A DNA stretch of 64,000 nt from positions 744,001 to 808,000 of the forward strand of contig JACKCH010000011.1 of the NCBI GenBank assembly GCA_020634115.1, in the 5' to 3' direction. Shown one piece after another: positions 1 to 6,538 of the stretch (the stretch's first letter is position 1; every line of letters starts with the position of its first letter). Made by a program: the position numbers and the translations under genes. Source of the DNA: Anaerolineaceae bacterium (GTDB lineage: Bacteria > Chloroflexota > Anaerolineae > Aggregatilineales > Phototrophicaceae). The notes under the pieces were generated by a model, which was not told the DNA's origin, did not search any database, and saw only the letters and a program-made list of their open reading frames with translations.

Positions 1-2
1 CC

Positions 3-1142
3 GGCGGGCGTTATACCTTCCGGCATGGGCATCTCGCGGCTTACCTTGCCAGCCTCGCATTAGAGCAGATGGACTCGCGTGCCATGTCCGACAAACTGGA
101 GTCCGGCGCATGGCGGCAGGCGGCGGCCTATGCAGCGTTGCACACTAACCTGGAAGAAGCGGTGCGCGTCCGGCTGAACACCCCCCCGGACATCCGGCGT
201 GACCATATTCTGGAAATCGCCTACTGGCTGCATTACGCGCCATCCAGTGCGGCGTGGCGTGTACCCTATCTCAAGCACCTGGCAAATCTATTCATCAATC
301 CCAGCCAGTATCCCCTGATTCGGGAACGGGCGGCGGCGGCGCTGATTCAGACGCGAGACACGAGTGCGGCGCAGATTTTCCAAAAGGCATTGGGGCATAA
401 CGACCCTGAAATCCGGCAGTTGGCGTGCCTCGCGGTGGGCGCATCCGGCGGCACAGATGCGGTGAATGACCTGGAAACCCGATTAATGGATGACAGCGAT
501 GAATATGTTCAAATCGCGGCCATCCTGGGGCTGGGCGGCTTGGAAACCGAGGAGTCACTGCTGGCACTGGTGAACGCCTTCACGACGGTGGAAGAACACC
601 TGCGGCAGGCGATTGCGGAAGTGTTTGCTGGAATTCCCGGTGAAGGCTACCCGATTCTGTACGATGCGATTCAGGATGAGGATATGTTGCTGCGCCGGGC
701 GGCGGTGTTCGGTATCCGCCGACTGCGTTCGCCCTGGGCGATGAACGCCATCTATCGCACATTCCTGGAAGATGAGCAGTGGTATGTCCGGTCTGCCGCG
801 CAGGTCGCGTTCCAACGGCTGCAAGATACAGGAAGCAGTGGCCCGCGCCCGTATCCGGCAGTGGAGGCTATTCCCTGGCTGCAGGCATGGTTGGGCGAAC
901 GGGGCGAAATCCTCCCATCAGGAGAAGGCGCGAACCTGGCACTGCTGCGGGCGCTCCAAGAGGGCGACGAGCAAATCCGTCTGCTTTCGGCGGCGGCGTT
1001 GGGGCAGCTTGGCCTGGCCGCGAATGCCAAACCGTTGTACAGCGCCTTGCGTGACCGCCAACCGGAAGTGCGCGATGCCGCATACCGGGCTTTAGCCGCG
1101 CTTCAGGGGCAGATCGGCATCCCGCTGCCCGCAGTGGTGTAA
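3..1142 (+). CDS. C-terminal part of a STAND/NACHT-like HEAT-repeat protein (5' end outside window)
   Basis: The frame is open back to the window edge: codons before the first ATG (position 69) read as the pattern RYTFRHGHLAAYLAS, which resembles the end of NACHT/STAND ATPase modules (F-R-H-x-x-L-x-x-Y-L). I therefore treat this as a truncated gene rather than a 357-residue protein starting at 69. The rest is alpha-helical HEAT/PBS-lyase-like repeats, for example the stretches DPEIRQLACLAVG, DEYVQIAAILGLGG, QWYVRSAAQVAFQRL and QPEVRDAAYRALAAL, each about 30 residues apart. Such repeats usually form a solenoid for protein or ligand sensing. No catalytic motif lies in the visible part. The effector and nucleotide-binding domains, if present, are to the left. 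A relative with TIR and NACHT domains lies at 16127-19120. Confidence 0.75.
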   Translation, partial: GGRYTFRHGHLAAYLASLALEQMDSRAMSDKLESGAWRQAAAYAALHTNLEEAVRVRLNTPPDIRRDHILEIAYWLHYAPSSAAWRVPYLKHLANLFINPSQYPLIRERAAAALIQTRDTSAAQIFQKALGHNDPEIRQLACLAVGASGGTDAVNDLETRLMDDSDEYVQIAAILGLGGLETEESLLALVNAFTTVEEHLRQAIAEVFAGIPGEGYPILYDAIQDEDMLLRRAAVFGIRRLRSPWAMNAIYRTFLEDEQWYVRSAAQVAFQRLQDTGSSGPRPYPAVEAIPWLQAWLGERGEILPSGEGANLALLRALQEGDEQIRLLSAAALGQLGLAANAKPLYSALRDRQPEVRDAAYRALAALQGQIGIPLPAVV

Positions 1143-1209
1143 TAACTTTTGCAGAACCAGGTAAAACTCTACGGGCGTGTTTGTAGAGAAATTTGTCGTG
1201 CCTTTTTCG

Positions 1210-1307
1210 CCCTCACCCCCGGCCCTCTCCCTTAGGGCGAGGGGAGAAAAACGGATCCTTCGCGTGCCAAGTCCTTCTCCCTGAGGGAGAAGGATTTAGG
1301 ATGAGGG
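1210..1307. repeat. Dispersed-type intergenic palindromic repeat (CTCACCCC ... GATGAGGG)
   Basis: The spacer between the convergent HEAT gene and the metal-transporter ATPase holds a repeat-like block starting CCCTCACCCC and ending GATGAGGG. It contains a perfect hairpin at 1272-1294 (TCCTTCTCCC, loop TGA, GGGAGAAGGA). It resembles, but is not the same as, the 86-bp element found elsewhere in this window. The hairpin could end transcription from either side, though there is no T-tract. Confidence 0.6.
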
Positions 1308-1319
1308 TCGATATGCCTC

Positions 1320-2129
1320 TCAGCATTCCTCGCAGTGGTGGTCATCCACAAATACCATGACCTGCCGCCCATTGTCCCAGGTTGCCAACTGCCCGCCATA
1401 CAACTGCCCCAATACTTCGGGCGTGTAGACCGCTTTCGCCTCACCATCCGCGATGAGCGTGGTATTGATCGCCAGCACGCGGTCAAACCGGCTGAACGCC
1501 AGCCCCAGGTCATGGGTCGAGAGAATAATCGTCATCCCCTCCTGGTTGAGCGACTCCAGCACATCCATCAGACTCGACTGCGCGTGAGCGTCCACGCCGC
1601 TGAACGGTTCATCCAGCACGAGTGTGTCGGCCTGCTGCGCCAGCGCCCGCGCAATGAACGCCCGCCGCCGCTGCCCGCCGCTCAGGTCGCCAATCTGCCG
1701 TCCGGCCAGGTCAGCCATACCGACCCGCTCTAACGCAGCTTCCACCGTTCGCCAGTGCGCCATCCCCGGCAGCCGCAGCCAGCCAATCTGTTTGATGCGC
1801 CCCATCATCACCACGTCGCGCACCGTCACCGGGAAATCCCAGTCTACGCCCTCATGCTGGGGGACGTAGCCCAGCCGCGCCGGGTCAACGTCAATCCGTC
1901 CCGCCTGGGGTTGCAGCAGCCCCATGATCGCTTTAATGAGCGTGGATTTCCCCGCGCCATTGGGGCCGATCACGGCGACTCGCTCCCCGGCATAAATCGT
2001 GAAATTAATTTCCTCCACCGCCGGTTCACCGTCGTAAATGACCTTCAGGCCATTGACCGTTAGTACCGCCTCCGCAGGAGGCATATTTGATTGCACTTTC
2101 CCGTTGGCGACCTCTGTTTTTACTGCCAT
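1320..2129 (-). CDS. Zinc/manganese-type metal ABC transporter, ATP-binding protein
   Basis: ATPase of a TroB/ZnuC/MntB-type importer that powers uptake of Zn or Mn. Walker A is GPNGAGKST near residue 57, the signature is LSGGQRRRAF, and Walker B ends in LVLDEPFSGVDAH. The length of 269 residues is usual. The C-terminus FVDDHHCEEC is rich in His, Cys and acidic residues and could bind metal. The ATG follows GAGGG by three bases. The binding-protein gene lies upstream on the same strand, 170 bp away, but no permease gene is next to either. The symbol znuC would fit if zinc is the substrate, which the Zur-like neighbour suggests but does not prove. Confidence 0.9.
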   Translation of the reverse strand: MAVKTEVANGKVQSNMPPAEAVLTVNGLKVIYDGEPAVEEINFTIYAGERVAVIGPNGAGKSTLIKAIMGLLQPQAGRIDVDPARLGYVPQHEGVDWDFPVTVRDVVMMGRIKQIGWLRLPGMAHWRTVEAALERVGMADLAGRQIGDLSGGQRRRAFIARALAQQADTLVLDEPFSGVDAHAQSSLMDVLESLNQEGMTIILSTHDLGLAFSRFDRVLAINTTLIADGEAKAVYTPEVLGQLYGGQLATWDNGRQVMVFVDDHHCEEC

Positions 2130-2186
2130 AGTCCCTCAATCTGCCTGTGTTCGTGCTGATTGTTAATCCGTCGAATCCGCTTCACC

Positions 2187-2272
2187 GACCTCACCCCTAC
2201 TCGCTGCGCTCGTTTTCCCCTCTCCAAATTGGAGAGGGGATGGAGAACCAAAGGTTCGGGAGGGGTGAGGTC
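2187..2272. repeat. 86-bp palindromic element, copy 1
   Basis: The ends form a perfect inverted repeat GACCTCACCCCT / AGGGGTGAGGTC, and the middle forms a second one, CCCCTCTCC / GGAGAGGGG. The copy sits between the binding-protein and ATPase genes of the metal transporter. Near-identical copies lie at 14958-15043 and 19147-19231, with a half copy at 40990-41012. Transcribed, it would fold into a long hairpin, which could reduce expression of the downstream ATPase gene. Confidence 0.85.
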
Positions 2273-2299
2273 GTGCATAAACAGAATTTTCGGATATGC

Positions 2300-3307
2300 T
2301 TATCCCCCCAGCGCGTCCGCGATGGTCTGGGCATTATACCGCATGTAGTCCAGATAAGTGCTGGCCGGGCCGTCGGCGTCGCTGAGTGACCCGCTATACA
2401 GGCTGGTCACAACGGCGACTCCGGTTTCCCCCGCCACCACGTCCGCCAGGGTGGAACTGCTTGACGCTTCGATGAAAATCGCCGGGATGTTCTCGGCCTG
2501 AATCGTCTGGATAAGCGCGGCCAGGTCTTGCGGGGTCGGTTCGGCTAACGTACTGCCGCCCGGCAGCACCACGCCGACCACCTCAAACCCGAAGGTGTGC
2601 GCGAAGTAGCTCATAAACTCGTGATTCGTCACCAGCACGCGCCGGTCTTGCGGCACACCCGCCAGGATGTCGCGCACGTCGGAGTCCAGCGTTTCCAGTT
2701 CGGCCTCGTAGGCGACGGCATTATCCTCATACTCGGTTGCATGGGCCGGGTCAGCGGCGGCAAAGGCGACGGCGATGTTCTCTGCCCAGATCATCACGTT
2801 GGCCGGGTCGGTCCACACATGCGGGTCACAACTGCCGTGATCGTGGCCGTCCGCGTCAGGGGATTCGTCCGCGTGATGAACATCCTCACAGACACCCTCA
2901 TCCCCTAGCAGGCCGAGGTGTTCTTCTTCTTCCGTCGTCTCAGCTTCGTCGTGTTCGTGATCGCCAAACGGGAGCATATTCACGCCGTCCGAGACGACCA
3001 CCGGCGCAACCCCGGCGACATTCTCCAGCAGGCCGCCCAGAAAGGCTTCCAGCCCCGCGCCGTTGACCAGCACCACATCGGCCTGGGCGACTTTCACCAC
3101 GTCCGCCGGAGTCGGCTGGAAAGCATGAACATCCGAATTAGGCGGCACGAGTGCGTCCACCGTTACATAGTCACCACCCACCTGTCGCGCGACATCCGCG
3201 ATAATGGTAGTGGTCGCCACCACACGCAGCGGTTCGGATTGTGCCGCTGCCGGGAAGATGCCCCCAACCAGCAGCGCCAGGCCCAAAATCATTAACAAAC
3301 GCTTCAT
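2300..3307 (-). CDS. Metal ABC transporter substrate-binding protein (ZnuA/TroA family)
   Basis: Cluster A-I binding protein that captures Zn or Mn outside the membrane. The N-terminus MKRLLMILGLALLVGGIFPAAAQ is a Sec signal peptide. The metal ligands typical of the family can be seen: His in SDVHAFQP, His in DPHVWTDP, His in TNHEFMSYF and an acidic residue in the FIEAS region. Between the first two lies an insertion of about 50 residues rich in His, Asp and Glu (DHEHDE, DVHHADE, DGHDHGSCD), the hallmark of zinc-specific ZnuA/AdcA members. The gene is divergent from a Fur-family regulator and is probably repressed by it through the palindromes at 3352-3394. Confidence 0.92.
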   Translation of the reverse strand: MKRLLMILGLALLVGGIFPAAAQSEPLRVVATTTIIADVARQVGGDYVTVDALVPPNSDVHAFQPTPADVVKVAQADVVLVNGAGLEAFLGGLLENVAGVAPVVVSDGVNMLPFGDHEHDEAETTEEEEHLGLLGDEGVCEDVHHADESPDADGHDHGSCDPHVWTDPANVMIWAENIAVAFAAADPAHATEYEDNAVAYEAELETLDSDVRDILAGVPQDRRVLVTNHEFMSYFAHTFGFEVVGVVLPGGSTLAEPTPQDLAALIQTIQAENIPAIFIEASSSSTLADVVAGETGVAVVTSLYSGSLSDADGPASTYLDYMRYNAQTIADALGG

Positions 3308-3351
3308 ATCGTCTCCATTTTTAGGTTACAATAGGGAGGAACAGGGACTAA

Positions 3352-3369
3352 CTGATACACTGTATCAGT
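3352..3369. promoter_or_regulatory. Palindromic operator candidate, probable Zur/Fur site 1
   Basis: The inverted repeat ACTGATACA / TGTATCAGT lies in the 121-bp spacer between divergent znuA-like and fur-like genes, 45 bp from the former's start. Fur-family regulators bind A/T-rich palindromes of about this length. The assignment to Zur is inferred from position only. Confidence 0.6.
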
Positions 3370-3375
3370 AGTACA

Positions 3376-3394
3376 ATTGATACCATATCTCAAT
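3376..3394. promoter_or_regulatory. Imperfect palindromic operator candidate, probable Zur/Fur site 2
   Basis: The 19-bp imperfect inverted repeat ATTGATACCATATCTCAAT shares the TGATAC half-site with the perfect palindrome 25 bp to the left (centre to centre). Two sites about two helical turns apart would suit repression of both divergent genes. Confidence 0.4.
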
Positions 3395-3428
3395 AACGAG
3401 GCCATGTCAAGGCCGACAGGAACAGAAC

Positions 3429-3875
3429 ATGCACCAGGAACTCAGTCCTCGCGCCCAACGGCTGCGCGACGCCGGACACAAACTCACTCATGCGCGGCTG
3501 ACCGTGTTACGGGTACTGGAAGAGAGTGGCCGCGAACATCTGACTTCCGCTGAGGTGCTGGAACGGGTGGATGGGCTGGATTCCAGCATCGGGCGGGCCA
3601 GCGTATTCCGGGCGCTCGACCTGCTCACCAGCCTGTGCCTGATTCGCCCGACCTACATCGAAAGCAGCCTGACGCCGAAATATGTGCTGCTGCCGGACGG
3701 CCATCACCATCACATCATCTGCACCAACTGTCACCGCGTCATCGAATTTGAGGACTGCTCGCTGGATGGCTTGCGGGCCGAATTGGAAGACCGGCTGCAC
3801 GTCCGCCTGACCGGGCATCTGCTCGAATTCTACGGCCTGTGCGAAGCGTGTCTGGAAGCCGATCAATCCGTATGA
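3429..3875 (+). CDS. Fur-family metal-dependent repressor, probably Zur
   Basis: Ferric-uptake-regulator family protein of 148 residues. The N-terminal winged helix covers about residues 8-85 (LRDAGHKLTHARLTVLRVLEE, then SIGRASVFRALDLL as recognition region). The dimerisation part holds HHHHIICTNCHRVIEFED, giving the regulatory His cluster and the first structural CxxC, and the second CxxC is CEAC near the end. This layout is usual for Zur and PerR/Fur alike. The divergent zinc-type binding protein and the palindromes between them favour Zur. It likely represses the transporter when zinc is plentiful. Confidence 0.88.
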   Translation: MHQELSPRAQRLRDAGHKLTHARLTVLRVLEESGREHLTSAEVLERVDGLDSSIGRASVFRALDLLTSLCLIRPTYIESSLTPKYVLLPDGHHHHIICTNCHRVIEFEDCSLDGLRAELEDRLHVRLTGHLLEFYGLCEACLEADQSV

Positions 3876-3889
3876 TGCTTGATAGGATA

Positions 3890-3965
3890 GCGAGTCGTCA
3901 GTTTTCAGTCATCAGTGGTCAGTTTTGGGTGCTTTCAGCCGTCAGCTTTTAGCGATCAGGAAAAA
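3890..3965. repeat. TCAGTTTT-like heptad repeat tract
   Basis: Loose 7-bp-periodic repeats of the type gTCAGTTTTCAGTCATCAGTGGTCAGTTTT fill most of the spacer behind the Fur-family gene. Similar tracts occur at 4475-4512, 4698-4730, 20925-20966, 22921-22950 and 40915-40962. They resemble the short tandemly repeated repetitive sequences of cyanobacteria and other filamentous bacteria. No function can be read. Confidence 0.6.
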
Positions 3966-4093
3966 CAGTCTGACAGTCAGCGAGCTTATTGGTCTGAAAC
4001 GAGAAAAGCTAAAGTGCTAAGATGCTAACCAGCTAACACACCAGCAGCTCACTACCTTTTTTAAGTTACATGCAGTTCGTGAGGAACATCACC

Positions 4094-4465
4094 ATGCCCC
4101 CGATCTATCACATCACCAGCCGCGCCGAATGGGACGCTGCGCTGCTCAGCGGCAGCTATCGCGCGCCATCGCTGGATAAAGAGGGATTCATCCATTGTTC
4201 GACGGCGCAGCAGATTGTCCCGGTGGCGAACAACTTCTACCGGGGACAATCTGACCTGCTGCTGTTGTGCATTGACCCGGATCAACTGGCGGCGGAAGTC
4301 CGTTTTGAGCCGCCGATCAACCCGCAGACCGGACAGCCGGAGCCGGATAAGCCCGATTTATTCCCGCACCTCTATGGCGCGGTGAACATCGGGGCGGTGG
4401 TGGATGTCATTCCGTTTCCCCCCAATGCGGACGGAACGTTTGCTCTACCTGATGGGATAGCTTAG
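4094..4465 (+). CDS. DUF952 family protein
   Basis: Small cytosolic protein of 123 residues with the DUF952 pattern: IYHITSRAEWDAA at the start, then the conserved EGFIHCSTAQQ and, near the end, FPHLYGAVN. DUF952 has an unknown role; its fold is related to ADP-ribosyltransferase-like or RES-type small folds in some descriptions, which I cannot check here. I chose the ATG at 4094 because GTGAGG lies 9 bp before it and the protein then starts at the family's usual place; an ATG at 4070 lacks a ribosome site. It stands alone between two repeat tracts. Confidence 0.8.
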   Translation: MPPIYHITSRAEWDAALLSGSYRAPSLDKEGFIHCSTAQQIVPVANNFYRGQSDLLLLCIDPDQLAAEVRFEPPINPQTGQPEPDKPDLFPHLYGAVNIGAVVDVIPFPPNADGTFALPDGIA

Positions 4466-4762
4466 AATAGGGCTAGTTATCAGTGGTTAGTGTGAGTTTT
4501 CAGCTATCAGATGATGTTTCCTGATTGTTGGGCATGACTGTGGGTTAATCAAATCATTGAGGAAATGTCTGGTTCTGACGGCGGACGCCCAGAAGGGCGT
4601 CCCTACAACCTGTGTTCGTAGGGACAGGGCTTGCCCTGTCCGCCCAATTCCTACCGGTAGGTTTAATCCTTACTGGCGCGATCCACCAGCACGGACACCT
4701 AACCACTGAAAACTGACCACTAACGACTCTTTTGAAGGAACACGGGACGGGTAAATATCATC
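4466..4762. repeat. Repeat-filled spacer: heptad tracts and GTAGGGAC-type hairpins
   Basis: No gene seen. It holds heptad repeats (about 4475-4512 and 4698-4730) around a pair of palindromic units at 4581-4645: GGACGCCCAGAAGGGCGTCCCTAC and GTAGGGACAGGGCTTGCCCTGTCCG in outline. Units of the second type recur at 6277-6512, 30903-30936, 44818-44884, 51119-51230 and 53860-53884. Confidence 0.7.
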
Positions 4763-5380
4763 ATGAGCGAAACATCGGAATGGGTAAGCCTCCGCCAAGC
4801 AGCGGACATCCTGGGAGTCCACCCGGCCACCGTGCGCAACTGGGCGGATAAAGGGGATTTGCCCTCGCGCCGAACTCCGGGGGGACACCGCCGCTTTCGC
4901 CGCGCCGATCTCCTCCACTATGCCAAAACGCAGGAAGAAGTCCAGCCGCTGGAAGTGCAGGTCATTATCCAGAACGCGCTGGGGCAGGCCCGGATGCAGG
5001 TGGGGGGTGGCACACTCACGGATGCCGCCTGGTATAACGTCATGAGTCCCCAATCCCGTGACCGGATGCGAACCGAAGGCCGTCGCGTGCTGGAAGAAAT
5101 CCGCCGTTACCTGGCGGGTGGCGCACGCGATGAGAATCTGAGCATCGCTATCACGCTCGGCAAGGATTACGCCGCCGCCCTCAGCGTTGAAGGGCTGACG
5201 CTGCCCCAGGCGGTGCGCGGGTTCTTCTACTTCAGCGATTTTGTCATCAACTCCATCCTCACCTGGTCGGAACTCACCCCGCCCCGCTCCTCGGCGGACT
5301 GGGCGACCTTGCTGCGGCAGGTGAACACCTTTGTCAATGCCATGCTGCTCTCGATCATCGAATATTACGAGGAAGACTGA
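4763..5380 (+). CDS. MerR/excisionase-type HTH protein with helical C-terminal domain
   Basis: Residues 6-50 form a MerR-like helix-turn-helix: VSLRQAADILGVHPATVRNW followed by the wing RRTPGGHRRFRRADL. This is DNA binding of the BldC/SoxR/excisionase type. The remaining 150 residues are predicted helical, with no motif I recognise (RRVLEEIRRYLAGG, LTLPQAVRGFFYFSDFVI). They may be a sensor or dimer domain. The gene ends directly at the dprA start, so the two are probably co-transcribed. Target genes are unknown. Confidence 0.75.
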   Translation: MSETSEWVSLRQAADILGVHPATVRNWADKGDLPSRRTPGGHRRFRRADLLHYAKTQEEVQPLEVQVIIQNALGQARMQVGGGTLTDAAWYNVMSPQSRDRMRTEGRRVLEEIRRYLAGGARDENLSIAITLGKDYAAALSVEGLTLPQAVRGFFYFSDFVINSILTWSELTPPRSSADWATLLRQVNTFVNAMLLSIIEYYEED

Positions 5381-6229
5381 TTGGTTGACCCGGCCTGGGT
5401 GGCGCTCAGTCTGACCGAGCATGTCGGCGGCAAGACGCTCCGCAGCCTGATGCAGCACTTCAATGGCGATACCCGCGCCATCCTGGCGGCGGATACGGCG
5501 GCGCTGCGGCGTGTGCCGGGGGTCGGCCCGGTGATTGCCCGGCATATTCAGGCCATCAACCTGCAAACGATTGAATTGGCGATTCCCCGCTGGCAGGCGG
5601 CGGGCGTGGAGATCGTGACGCTGGATACCCCGCGTTACCCTGCTCGGTTGCGCCAACTGCCAGACGCCCCGCCGACGCTGTTCCTACAGGGTGCTTGGCC
5701 GGAAACCATCCTTCGTAGTGTGGCGATAGTCGGCACGCGCACCCCGTCCCCGCAATCCCAAGACCTTGCCAGCAGCTTAGGTGCGGCGCTGGCGGAGCGC
5801 GGCTATACAGTTATCAGTGGGTTGGCGTTAGGGGTGGACACGGCGGCACATCTGGGGGCATTGGCCGTGCCGGGCAGTACCACCCTGGCCGTGCTGGGCT
5901 GCGGTGTGCTGAATGTGTATCCCCGTGCCAACCAGGGCTTGGCCGAAGCGATTCGCGGGCGCGGGGCGTTGCTGGCCGAAGTGCATCCCGAATCCGTTCC
6001 CAACCCGGCAGCACTGGTCGCCCGTAACCGCATCATCAGCGGCTTGAGCGATGCACTCATTGTGGTGGAAACCGGCGCGGATGGCGGCGCGATGTATGCT
6101 GCCCGTTTCGCGCTTAAACAGGGGCGGATGCTCTACACAGTGGCGAACGACGCGGACGGCAACCAGCAGCTTCTCCGGGAAGGGGCGCTGCCCATCGCCC
6201 CGGATTTGAAGGATTTACCGTTTGGGTAG
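5381..6229 (+). CDS. dprA: DNA-processing protein DprA
   Basis: DprA/Smf binds single-stranded DNA entering by natural transformation and loads RecA. The N-terminal helix-hairpin-helix-like region reads VPGVGPVIARHI (about 47-58). The Rossmann domain starts at VAIVGTRTPS near residue 111, followed by GYTVISGLALGVDTAAH, LAVLGCGVLNVYP and NRIISGLSDALIVVE, all classic for the family. At 282 residues it lacks the C-terminal winged helix of longer members. The start is a TTG lying directly after the upstream stop, so translation is likely coupled. Confidence 0.93.
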   Translation: MVDPAWVALSLTEHVGGKTLRSLMQHFNGDTRAILAADTAALRRVPGVGPVIARHIQAINLQTIELAIPRWQAAGVEIVTLDTPRYPARLRQLPDAPPTLFLQGAWPETILRSVAIVGTRTPSPQSQDLASSLGAALAERGYTVISGLALGVDTAAHLGALAVPGSTTLAVLGCGVLNVYPRANQGLAEAIRGRGALLAEVHPESVPNPAALVARNRIISGLSDALIVVETGADGGAMYAARFALKQGRMLYTVANDADGNQQLLREGALPIAPDLKDLPFG

Positions 6230-6538
6230 GTGGCTGTTTTCAACGGCATGATAGTGCTTAAATACGGGATTTCCTATGGGGACAGGGCAGGCCCCGTCCG
6301 CTGCGCCGGACACGCAGAATGTTACCCGATGTAGGGTTAGCCCGGTACATGCGACGCGAGGTTAGCCCGCTATTCGCAAAAGCCAACAGGGTGACATTTC
6401 GCGCCGAGGGATGAATCCCCAACGGACGAGGCAGGCCTCGTCCCTACGAAACCTGACATCAAGGGAACGGTAGTCCGGCGGACGCCCAGAAGGGCGTCCC
6501 TACGTTTGACAAACCAATAGCCCCCTGCACGGCTCAAC
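6230..6538. repeat. Intergenic region made of GTAGGGAC-type and GGTTAGCCCG-type repeats
   Basis: No gene is supported in these 309 bp. They hold GGGACAGGGCAGGCCCCGTCC (about 6279-6300), a block with GGGTTAGCCCGG, TTCGCGCCGAGGGATGAATCCCCAACG (6331-6424) and a GGACGCCCAGAAGGGCGTCC palindrome near 6480-6503. The middle block recurs in degenerate form at 39978-40042. Confidence 0.65.

Noticed and set aside
4670..5656. Long minus-strand open frame (328 codons) opposite the HTH and dprA genes
   Set aside because: Both genes on the plus strand have clear family motifs; the opposite frame has biased, motif-free composition and is a shadow of G/C-rich codons.
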